Assembly (NCBI RefSeq): GCF_010731295.1
Contig: NZ_AP022579.1
Span: 4,898,001 to 4,962,000, forward strand
DNA length: 64,000 bases
Direction of reading: 5' to 3'
From: Mycolicibacterium boenickei
GTDB lineage: Bacteria; Actinomycetota; Actinomycetes; Mycobacteriales; Mycobacteriaceae
In this document: piece after piece, positions 49,868-56,773 of the stretch
Position numbering within the stretch: position 1 is the stretch's first letter
How the letters are laid out: the number at the start of each line of letters is the position of its first letter
Notes under the pieces: model-generated
The model's input: only the letters and a program-made list of their open reading frames with translations
Told to the model about the DNA's origin: nothing
Databases searched by the model: none
Program-made: the position numbers and the translations under genes

Positions 49868-50800
49868 ATGCTGGACTTACGCAGGATGATGCTGTTGGCC
49901 GATTTGGCCGACCTCGGCTCGGTCACCGCAGTGGCCGAGCATCGCAGCATCACGAGTTCTGCAGTCTCCCAACAGCTTCGTGTGCTGGAAGAAGAAGTCG
50001 GAGCGGTGCTGTTCCGGCGGGACGGACGAACCCTCGGACTGACCCGCAGCGGTCAGGTGCTTGCCGAGCATGTGCGCCGGGTCCTGGCCGCGGTCGACGA
50101 GGCCATGAGCGCTGTGGCCGAAACCCGGGACCGGATATCCGGCCAAGTCGCCATCGCCACGTTCAACATGGGGATTCCGACGCTGGCCGTTCCGCTGATG
50201 CACCGGCTCAGCACCGAAGAGCCTGATCTCCGGGTACAGGTTCAGCAGGATACGAGCACGGCTGCGCTGCGATTGCTGCGTCAGGGCGAGGTCGACATCG
50301 CGATCACCTGCCAGTACGACTGCCTCGGGCCGGATTCCACCGGCGGCCTGACCACGGTGCCCTTGCTGTTCGAGCCCCTGGTGCTGTTGGCTCCCACCCA
50401 CTCGCACCTGAAGATCCGCAAGCAGGGTCTTGCCGCGCTGGCCGACGGATTCTGGGTGACGGGCCCTCAGAACTCCGGGTTGGGGATCGCCGCCATACAT
50501 GCCTGCGAGAACGCCGGTTTCACACCGCAGATCAAGCATCGGCTGATCGGGGCGCAGAACATCTGCGAGTTGGCTGCGACCGAGATCGCCTCGGCGATCG
50601 TGCCCCGGCTATCGGTGCCGGCCAATCTGGAAAGTCTGATCGTGCAAGGCCTCACCCTCGGCGGCCGCACGATCAGTGCGGTGGTTCGCGCCGGCAGACA
50701 ACGCGATCCCAACATCGCGGTGATCCTGCGTACCTTGCAGGCGATCGCAGACCAGGCGCTGCCACAGCAGCCCGAAAAACCCCTCGGGGTCGCATCGTGA
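49868..50800 (+). CDS. LysR-type transcriptional regulator
   Basis: A 310-residue regulator with an N-terminal winged helix (LADLADLGSVTAVAEHRSITSSAVSQQLRVLEEEVGAVLFRRDGRTLGLTRSG, residues about 8-62), a linker helix and a two-lobe effector domain. The ATG at 49868 is five bases after GGAGGTG. It is divergent from the TauD-like operon and shares a short promoter motif with the importer operon. It is therefore the obvious candidate regulator of the cluster; the effector is unknown. Confidence 0.92.
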   Translation: MLDLRRMMLLADLADLGSVTAVAEHRSITSSAVSQQLRVLEEEVGAVLFRRDGRTLGLTRSGQVLAEHVRRVLAAVDEAMSAVAETRDRISGQVAIATFNMGIPTLAVPLMHRLSTEEPDLRVQVQQDTSTAALRLLRQGEVDIAITCQYDCLGPDSTGGLTTVPLLFEPLVLLAPTHSHLKIRKQGLAALADGFWVTGPQNSGLGIAAIHACENAGFTPQIKHRLIGAQNICELAATEIASAIVPRLSVPANLESLIVQGLTLGGRTISAVVRAGRQRDPNIAVILRTLQAIADQALPQQPEKPLGVAS

Positions 50801-50824
50801 CTTCGCGTGGCCCCTCGACGCGCG

Positions 50825-52120
50825 CTAGGCGGTCCATGCAACCGGCAGATGTTTGACCCCGTGCACGAACGCCGACCGTAGGATGGCGGGCTCCCCGATC
50901 GCCACGATGTCGGGAACCTGGCGACGCAGTTCATCGAAGGCCACCCGGATCTCCCGGCGGGCGAGGTTGGCTCCCAGGCAGAAATGCACTCCGCCGCCGC
51001 CATATCCGACGTGCGGATTGGGGTCTCGCGACACATCGAACCGCCATGGGTCGGCGAAGGTCTGCTCGTCACGATTGGCCGAGTTGTACCACATGGAGAC
51101 CTTGTCGCCCGCCTTCATCTGAACGCCGCTGCGCTCCACGTCCTGGGTCAGCGTGCGCCGCATGAAGATGATCGGTGACGCCCACCGCACGATCTCCTCG
51201 ACGGCCGTCGGCGTCAGCCGGTCGAAGTCGTTCCACCATCTGGCCCGTTCATCGGGGTATCGGCTCAGCGCCACCATGCCGTGGCTGATCGCGTTGCGGG
51301 TCGTGTCGTTGCCCGCCGCCGTCAACAGGATGAAGAACGACGCGATCTCGTTGGACGACAACCGTTCTCCGTCGACTTCCGCCTGAACGAGACTGGTCGT
51401 GAGGTCGTCGGCGGGATGCTCGCGGCGCTGTTCGGCCAGGGCGACGCCGTAACCGGCGAGTTCGGTGGCCACTTGAAGGTAAGCACCGAAGTCATCGGTG
51501 GATACCTCGTCATCGCCGGCCCCCATGATGACCGAAGTCCAGTGGAAGAGCTTGGCCTGATCTTCTTCCGGGACGCCCATCATGTCGCAGATGATCTGCA
51601 GTGGCAGCGGAGAGGCCACCTCCTCGACGAAGTCCGCGGTGCCATCCGGATGTGCGTCGACCATCTCCGCCACCAGGCGATGCGCACGGTCCCGCACACT
51701 CTGCTCGATCCGTGCGATCACCTTGGGTGTGAAAGCCCGGTTGACGATGCACCGCAGCCGGGTGTGGCGGGGGTCGTCCAGCGTGATCATCGACCCGAAG
51801 AACTCGGCGATCTCGGCGGGGACCTCGTTGAGTGATGTGCTGGTCGGGCTTGAGCTGAACAGTTCGGGGTGCCGACTGGCGAAGTGCACGTCCTCGTATC
51901 GGGTCAGTGCCCAGTGCCCGGCGCCGGCGGGAAATCCGGCGAAATCGGCCACCCCGAAAAATGAGATGGGCGCGTCGTGACGGAGGGTGGCGAAGGCACC
52001 ATCACGCAGATCGTCGTCAAGCCCCCAGAAGTCGAGCGATCCGAGGTCGATGTCGGCAAGGGGCACCGACGGCGGCGCTGTGCCGTTGGTGCGGTGGGCG
52101 ATGCCGGTGATCGCTGTCAT
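50825..52120 (-). CDS. Cytochrome P450
   Basis: A 431-residue soluble bacterial class I P450. Oxygen-binding helix I has LTAAGNDTTRN, the ExxR segment is EEIVRW, and the heme loop GGGGVHFCLGANLARREI carries the Cys ligand. The overall style (DPRHTRLRCIVNRAFTPKVI) resembles mycobacterial CYP124/125/142-like enzymes that hydroxylate sterol side chains or methyl-branched lipids. Exact family assignment needs comparison. Electrons must come from a ferredoxin encoded elsewhere. The ATG at 52120 is behind GGGAGGA. It converges on lysR. Confidence 0.93.
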   Translation of the reverse strand: MTAITGIAHRTNGTAPPSVPLADIDLGSLDFWGLDDDLRDGAFATLRHDAPISFFGVADFAGFPAGAGHWALTRYEDVHFASRHPELFSSSPTSTSLNEVPAEIAEFFGSMITLDDPRHTRLRCIVNRAFTPKVIARIEQSVRDRAHRLVAEMVDAHPDGTADFVEEVASPLPLQIICDMMGVPEEDQAKLFHWTSVIMGAGDDEVSTDDFGAYLQVATELAGYGVALAEQRREHPADDLTTSLVQAEVDGERLSSNEIASFFILLTAAGNDTTRNAISHGMVALSRYPDERARWWNDFDRLTPTAVEEIVRWASPIIFMRRTLTQDVERSGVQMKAGDKVSMWYNSANRDEQTFADPWRFDVSRDPNPHVGYGGGGVHFCLGANLARREIRVAFDELRRQVPDIVAIGEPAILRSAFVHGVKHLPVAWTA

Positions 52121-52238
52121 CGTGGTCCTCCCCGCGCTCCCGCGACGCAAACCACCCATCATCGGCCCCGCCGCTCTACCCGCAGTGTGACACCCCGCAC
52201 AGCCACGGTCCAGCATTGTGGCTCCAATCGTGCTGCGG

Positions 52239-53108
52239 CTATTGGCGTTCGCAAGCACTCCGCCAGGTTGACGCGATCTCGTCGCTGGTCGTCAACCACG
52301 CGTCAGGTTGCGCGGCAAGATACTCCAGCACCCGGTCGAAATACTTGTGCCGGAACGGTTGCCCGATCACGAACGGATGCAACGCCAGCGCCATCACCCG
52401 GCCGCCGGCCGCCGAATCCGCCCGCAGCTGCTCGTACTGGTCGATCACCATCTGTACGAATTCCGCTCCGGTGAAACCTTTCCCGAAGATCAGCAGGTCG
52501 TTGAGTTCCACCGAGTACGGCACGCTGAGCATGCCCGGGACGGTCAGCGGGTATGGCTGGTCATCGTTGGTCCAATCGAGGACGTAATGAAAACCGAGTT
52601 CGGCCAACAGTTCCGGGGTGTGAGCGGTTTCGGTGAGACCCGGTCCCATCCAGCCGCGCGGACGCCGGCCGGTTGCCTCGGCGATATCGTCGGTGATCTC
52701 GGCGAGAAGCCGCCGTTCCTCGTCGACGGTGAACCCGGTGTGCAGGATCGAGTTGGTCCGTCCGTGCGCCAACCAGGTCCAGTCGCGTTCCACCCCGGCC
52801 GCCACGATCTGCGGATGGTGCTCGATGACGGCCGAATTCAACAGCACGCTGGGACGGATGCCATGCCGGTCGAGCGCCTCGATCGTGCGCCAAATCCCCA
52901 CTCGGGCGCCGTAATCGCGCCACCCGTAGTTGAGCGCGTCGGGGATCAGATCCGCGGTCCCCGGCCAGATACTGGTCGAGGGCCGATCGGCGAGGAAATG
53001 CTCGACGTTGAGCCCGAGGTACACCGCGACTCGCGCACCCCCGGGCCAATGGATCGGTTCGCGGTCGACGATCGGGTTGTAGGTGAAAGGCGGCTGGAAC
53101 GTGGTCAT
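52239..53108 (-). CDS. Polysaccharide deacetylase (NodB/PuuE-like) family protein
   Basis: A 289-residue NodB-fold protein with WPGGARVAVYLGLNVEHF near the N-terminus, VLLNSAVIEHHP, RPRGWMGPGLTETAHTPELLAELGF and ALALHPFVIGQPFR (His). It resembles PuuE-like allantoinase/amidohydrolase relatives more than secreted chitin deacetylases. It has no signal peptide, so it probably acts on a small amide in the cytoplasm. It is divergent from a MerR gene that appears to control it. Confidence 0.84.
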   Translation of the reverse strand: MTTFQPPFTYNPIVDREPIHWPGGARVAVYLGLNVEHFLADRPSTSIWPGTADLIPDALNYGWRDYGARVGIWRTIEALDRHGIRPSVLLNSAVIEHHPQIVAAGVERDWTWLAHGRTNSILHTGFTVDEERRLLAEITDDIAEATGRRPRGWMGPGLTETAHTPELLAELGFHYVLDWTNDDQPYPLTVPGMLSVPYSVELNDLLIFGKGFTGAEFVQMVIDQYEQLRADSAAGGRVMALALHPFVIGQPFRHKYFDRVLEYLAAQPDAWLTTSDEIASTWRSACERQ

Positions 53109-53113
53109 GACGA

Positions 53114-53145
53114 ACGGTACGAGCTGACACCAATGTCAGGGTCAA
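53114..53145 (-). promoter_or_regulatory. MerR-type operator/promoter of the deacetylase-like gene
   Basis: On the minus strand TTGACC (53140-53145) and TACCGT (53114-53119) are 20 bases apart, longer than normal. The spacer contains the dyad CTGACA-TTGG-TGTCAG (53124-53139). This is the classic MerR-activated promoter layout. TACCGT is followed five bases later by the ATG at 53108, so the transcript should be leaderless. Confidence 0.7.
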
Positions 53146-53155
53146 GTCGCGCCGG

Positions 53156-53161
53156 TATAAC
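53156..53161 (+). promoter_or_regulatory. Putative -10 element of merR
   Basis: TATAAC lies six bases before the ATG at 53168. The operator dyad lies upstream where it could also give autoregulation. Confidence 0.4.
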
Positions 53162-53167
53162 TGACAT

Positions 53168-53533
53168 ATGCGTATAGGCGAACTTGCCCGCCGTACCGGG
53201 GTCAGCCAGCGGTCACTGCGCTACTACGAAGAACAGGGGCTGTTGGCCTCCGACCGCACGCCCGGCGGGCAACGCGAGTATCCGGAGAAGGCCGTGGATC
53301 GGGTGATCCGCATCCAGGAGCTGTACGCCGCCGGGCTGCACAGCCGCACCATCTCGACGCTGCTGCCGTGTATGCGCGACGCCGACGGCGGCCCGGCACC
53401 GCAGGCCACCCCTCGACTCCTGACCGAGCTTTCCGCCGAACGTGACCGCATCGAGCGGGCCATCCGCGAGCTGGCGACCTCACGCGAGATTCTCGACGGC
53501 GTGATCGACGCCGCGTCTCAACAACGCGTGTAA
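53168..53533 (+). CDS. MerR family transcriptional regulator
   Basis: A 121-residue regulator. Its N-terminal winged helix (IGELARRTGVSQRSLRYYEEQGLLASDRTPGGQREY, residues 3-38) is complete. A helical second part and a dimerisation coiled coil (about 80-115) follow. A single Cys in LLPCMRD is present but no metal-binding Cys cluster, so it is probably not a metal sensor. It likely activates the divergent deacetylase-like gene through the operator at 53114-53145. Confidence 0.92.
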   Translation: MRIGELARRTGVSQRSLRYYEEQGLLASDRTPGGQREYPEKAVDRVIRIQELYAAGLHSRTISTLLPCMRDADGGPAPQATPRLLTELSAERDRIERAIRELATSREILDGVIDAASQQRV

Positions 53534-53596
53534 CGCTCGGCCATCCAACGGGCACTGAGTTCGGTAACCATCACTCCGAACTCAAAGGAACCGCTC

Positions 53597-54097
53597 ATGA
53601 GCGTCATTCGCCAGTCCCTCAGCCCGAGCGCCGTGCGGGCCCACTCGATCCTCAACTCCGCCGGCACCCTTCTGCCCCGCTACGGTCTGGTGGTGGTGAT
53701 CGCCTGGATCGGGGCGCTGAAGTTCACCTCGTATGAAGCCCACGGGATAGAGCCGCTCGTCTCAAACAGCCCCCTGATGGGTTGGCTGTACGGCATCTTC
53801 TCGATCACCGCGTTCTCGAACCTGCTTGGCGTGCTCGAACTCGCGACCGCCGGACTGCTGGCGGTCAAGCCCTGGTTCCCACGCGCATCGGCGGTGGGCA
53901 GCGTGCTGGCGATCGGACTGTTCCTCGCCACCATCAGTTTCATGTTCACCACACCAGGTATCGGAGAAGCATCGGCAGGTGGTTTTCCGGTGTTGTCGGC
54001 GACCGGCCAGTTTCTGGTGAAGGACCTCGCCCTGCTGGGCGTCTCGGTGTGGACCTTGCTCGATGCGCTCTCGACAGGCCCTACCCAACGCCGTTGA
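53597..54097 (+). CDS. YkgB family (DUF417) membrane protein
   Basis: A 166-residue protein with four hydrophobic segments and the YkgB pattern RYGLVVVIAWIGALKFTSYEAHGIEPLVSNSPLMGWLY, then FSNLLGVLELATAGLLAVKPW and a Gly-rich C-terminal half. AAAGGA precedes the ATG. The family is poorly characterised; relatives are associated with hypochlorite and redox stress. Its stop overlaps a possible TTG start of the sigma factor, so the two genes may be linked. Confidence 0.85.
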   Translation: MSVIRQSLSPSAVRAHSILNSAGTLLPRYGLVVVIAWIGALKFTSYEAHGIEPLVSNSPLMGWLYGIFSITAFSNLLGVLELATAGLLAVKPWFPRASAVGSVLAIGLFLATISFMFTTPGIGEASAGGFPVLSATGQFLVKDLALLGVSVWTLLDALSTGPTQRR

Positions 54098-54102
54098 GTC
54101 GT

Positions 54103-54108
54103 TACGAT
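54103..54108 (+). promoter_or_regulatory. Putative -10 element of the sigma factor gene
   Basis: TACGAT lies six bases before the GTG at 54115 and at the end of the YkgB gene. Confidence 0.35.
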
Positions 54109-54114
54109 TCGGCC

Positions 54115-54753
54115 GTGGCCACCAGTGCGGCTGAAGGTGAAGCCGCCCTCATCGCCGACCTACGCGCCGGCGACGAGGCGGCGTTCGCCGCTCTCGTCGA
54201 CCTCCACACGCCCGCCATGCTGCGGGTGGCGCGCGGGTACGTATCGACCCACGAGCTTGCCGAGGAGGTCGTCCAGGAAACTTGGATCGCCGTGCTGCGG
54301 GGTATCAACCGGTTCGAAGGCCGATCATCGCTACGCACATGGCTTTTCACGATCATGGTGAACATCGCGAAGGCGCGCGGCGTGAAGGAGCGCCGTAACA
54401 CCGACCTGCAGGTGCTCGCAGCCAGCGGCGGCACTGTCGACCCCGCCCGGTTCCGGGAGGCCGGCGACATGTGGGCAGGGCACTGGAAGGAGAACGAGGC
54501 TCCTGTCCCGTTCCCTGACACCCCCGAAGGTTCGGTTCTCGGCCACGAACTGATGGATGTGGCCCGCCGCGAACTCGACAAGCTGCCACCACGACAACGC
54601 CAAGTGGTGATGATGCGGGATGTGCTCGGCCTCGAATCCGCCGAGGTCAGTGCCTTGCTCGAGATCAGTGCCGCCAATCAGCGGGTGTTGCTGCACCGGG
54701 GCCGGGCGGCCGTGCGTCAGGTGCTGGAGGATTACCTGAGGGAGAAGGTGTGA
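54115..54753 (+). CDS. ECF-type RNA polymerase sigma factor
   Basis: A 212-residue group IV sigma factor. Region 2 (about residues 20-85) has ELAEEVVQETWIAVLRGINRFEGRSSLRTWLFTIMVN. An unusually long linker (about 86-140) comes next. Region 4 (about 145-205) has LDKLPPRQRQVVMMRDVLGLESAEVSALLEISAANQRVLLHRGRAAVR. I chose the GTG at 54115, six bases after TACGAT (leaderless), instead of a TTG at 54094. The following gene overlaps it by four bases and encodes a zinc anti-sigma-like protein. Confidence 0.9.
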   Translation: MATSAAEGEAALIADLRAGDEAAFAALVDLHTPAMLRVARGYVSTHELAEEVVQETWIAVLRGINRFEGRSSLRTWLFTIMVNIAKARGVKERRNTDLQVLAASGGTVDPARFREAGDMWAGHWKENEAPVPFPDTPEGSVLGHELMDVARRELDKLPPRQRQVVMMRDVLGLESAEVSALLEISAANQRVLLHRGRAAVRQVLEDYLREKV

Positions 54754-54995
54754 CCGCAATGGACAGCTCGATGAACTGCAACGCACTCGTGGAACTGGTC
54801 ACGGCCTATCTCGAGGGCTCTCTCGATCTGGAGACCAGGGCACGATTCGACACACACCTGCTCGAGTGCGACGGCTGCGAGAACTACGTCCAGCAGCTGC
54901 AGGCCACTGTCAAGACGCTCGGCCGGATCCCCAGTGAGGACTTGGACCCGGAATTCCGCAACCGGTTGCTCTCCGCGTTTCGCGACTGGAAGTGA
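54750..54995 (+). CDS. Small zf-HC2 (ZAS-like) putative anti-sigma factor
   Basis: An 81-residue soluble protein with the zinc-binding anti-sigma motif HLLECDGC (HxxxCxxC, about residues 36-43) between two helices. Its start overlaps the sigma factor stop (GTGA). Pairing and motif suggest that it holds the ECF factor inactive. No membrane segment follows, so any signal would be cytoplasmic, such as a redox change at the zinc site. That is an inference. Confidence 0.82.
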   Translation: MTAMDSSMNCNALVELVTAYLEGSLDLETRARFDTHLLECDGCENYVQQLQATVKTLGRIPSEDLDPEFRNRLLSAFRDWK

Positions 54996-55017
54996 GTCGA
55001 CAGCGGGTGAGGTTGCC

Positions 55018-55422
55018 CTAGAGGGCGTCGAGTGCCGCCTGCAGGCGCCGACCGACCTCGGCGGCGATTTCGGCCAGCGCGGGTTCATCGGTGACCTCGG
55101 CCATCAGGTTGGGGTTCATCGCCTCGACGACGACCACGGCGTCATCGCCGCGTCCGGTGCGCAGCACCACGTTGCACGGCAGCAGCACGCCGATCGGTGG
55201 GAAGGCGTTGAGCGCCTGCTGGGCGAACTGCGGATTGCACGCACCCAGGATCAGATAATCCCCCACCTCGTCCCCGGCGCCTCCGCCCAGTTTGGCGTTG
55301 AGGGTGGACCTGATGTCGATCTCGGTCAGCACACCGAACCCCTGACCGGCCAGCGCTTCTCGCGTGCGAGCGACCGCCTCGTCGAACGGCCCTCTGGTGG
55401 TGGCCACCAATGCGATGTCCAT
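55018..55422 (-). CDS. DUF302 domain protein
   Basis: A 134-residue protein with the DUF302 fold. The segments are TRGPFDEAVARTREALAGQGFGVLTEIDI, YLILGACNPQFAQQAL and IGVLLPCNVVLR. The conserved NP in the GACNP segment and the Cys in LPCN are present. Function is unknown; relatives accompany thiol, sulfur and copper stress genes. I start at the ATG at 55422 behind AAGGA. It is divergent from a thioredoxin gene, with a CsoR-type palindrome between them. Confidence 0.84.
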   Translation of the reverse strand: MDIALVATTRGPFDEAVARTREALAGQGFGVLTEIDIRSTLNAKLGGGAGDEVGDYLILGACNPQFAQQALNAFPPIGVLLPCNVVLRTGRGDDAVVVVEAMNPNLMAEVTDEPALAEIAAEVGRRLQAALDAL

Positions 55423-55519
55423 CTCTTGGTTCCTTCCGTCGCAGACCAGGCGCGCACGTCCTCCCGCCACGCTACCCGCGGAGCCGTCGCCCAGAGGGCG
55501 GAACGAAGTCGTGGAATAT

Positions 55520-55535
55520 ATACCCCTGGGGGTAT
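55520..55535. promoter_or_regulatory. CsoR-family-like operator
   Basis: ATACCCC-TG-GGGGTAT is a perfect dyad of the AT-flanked C/G-block type bound by CsoR-family (copper, persulfide or formaldehyde) repressors. It lies between the divergent DUF302 and thioredoxin genes. TATGTT (55533-55538), a possible -10 for thioredoxin, overlaps its right arm, so binding would repress. Confidence 0.65.
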
Positions 55536-55603
55536 GTTGATTCATTCGAACGAATCGACCCCCGGACCTCGCCGGCCACTCGACACCAGACAAGGAGAAC
55601 TAC

Positions 55604-55987
55604 ATGACCACCCGAAACATCGGCTACGCGGATTTCGAATCCACGATCCGAGACAACGACATCGTGCTCGTCGACTTCTGGGCTTCGTGGTGTGGCCCAT
55701 GCCGGGCGTTCGCCCCGATCTTCGAGCGGTCGGCAGCAAGCCACCCCGAGATCGTGCATGCCAAGGTCGACACCGAGCAGGAAAACGAGTTGGCAGCGCT
55801 GATGGACATCAGATCCATCCCCACCATCGCGGCGTTCCGCGAGGGCGTCCTGGTCTTCAGCCAACCCGGGGTACTGCCGCCGACGGCACTGGAGGATCTC
55901 ATCTCCCAGGTCGCGGCACTCGACATGGATCAGGTCCGGGCCACGATCGCGGCCCGGAAAGCCGAGAGTTCCAGCCGCGCGAGCTGA
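55604..55987 (+). CDS. Thioredoxin
   Basis: A 127-residue thioredoxin with the active site FWASWCGPCRAFAP (residues about 28-41) and the cis-Pro segment IRSIPTIAAFREG. The C-terminal extension of about 15 residues is rich in Ala/Arg/Ser. AAGGAG precedes the ATG. Its promoter region carries a CsoR-type palindrome and a DUF302 gene stands opposite, so a role in persulfide or metal stress is plausible. Confidence 0.92.
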   Translation: MTTRNIGYADFESTIRDNDIVLVDFWASWCGPCRAFAPIFERSAASHPEIVHAKVDTEQENELAALMDIRSIPTIAAFREGVLVFSQPGVLPPTALEDLISQVAALDMDQVRATIAARKAESSSRAS

Positions 55988-56053
55988 ACGAGGTCGGCCA
56001 TCTGACCGCGTGCCGCAATAGCGGCACGGCCGTGGGGAAGAATCGTGGTCGGC

Positions 56054-56770
56054 ATGACTGACCACGATGACTCCCCCGCCACCGATCGGCGCCCGCATAT
56101 CCTGCGGCTCGTCGCGTTCGCGGCATTTCTGTTCGGCCTGTTCTATCTGGTGGCCGTGGCCCGCATCATCGATGTCGACGACATCCGGGGCCTGGTCAGC
56201 TCGACCGGCCCGGCTGCTCCGCTGGCGTACGTCGTGGTGTCCGCGTGCCTCGGAGCACTGTTCGTGCCGGGCCCGATCCTGGCCGCGGGCAGCGGCCTGT
56301 TGTTCGGCCCCGTGTTGGGCACCTTCGTGACCCTGGGAGCGACAGTGGGCACCGCGGTGATGGCCAGCCTGATCGGCAGGCGCGCCGGCCGTGACAGCGC
56401 CCGGGCCCTGCTCGGGGCGCAACGTGCGGACCGGCTGGATCACCAGATCGAGCGGGGCGGCCTGTGGGCTGTGGTCGGGCAACGTTTCGTCCCCGGACTG
56501 TCCGACGCGCTGGCTTCTTATGCCTTCGGCGCGTTCGGTGTGCCGTTGTGGCAGATGGCGGTCGGAGCGTTCATCGGCTCGGTGCCCCGCGCGTTCGTCT
56601 ACACCGCACTCGGCGCGTCGATCGGCGACCTGTCGGCCCCGTTGGCCTACACGGCGATCGGGGTCTGGTGCGTCACGGCGGTCATCGGGGCATTCGCCGC
56701 CCACCGCGGCTACCGGTCCTGGCGGCGCCACCACTCCGGGGCCGATCAGGCCCCGGAGCAGACGTCGTAG
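56054..56770 (+). CDS. TVP38/TMEM64 (DedA-like) membrane protein
   Basis: A 238-residue polytopic protein with about five hydrophobic segments and the VTT-domain pattern. The pattern includes GALFVPGPILAAGSGLLFGPVLGTFVTLGATVGTAVMASLIGRRAGRD and WAVVGQRFVPGLSDALASYAFGAFGVPLW. Relatives move or flip lipids. The ATG at 56054 is used; an in-frame GTG at 56045 is possible. It follows thioredoxin by 66 bases and may share its transcript. Confidence 0.82.
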   Translation: MTDHDDSPATDRRPHILRLVAFAAFLFGLFYLVAVARIIDVDDIRGLVSSTGPAAPLAYVVVSACLGALFVPGPILAAGSGLLFGPVLGTFVTLGATVGTAVMASLIGRRAGRDSARALLGAQRADRLDHQIERGGLWAVVGQRFVPGLSDALASYAFGAFGVPLWQMAVGAFIGSVPRAFVYTALGASIGDLSAPLAYTAIGVWCVTAVIGAFAAHRGYRSWRRHHSGADQAPEQTS

Positions 56771-56773
56771 GCG

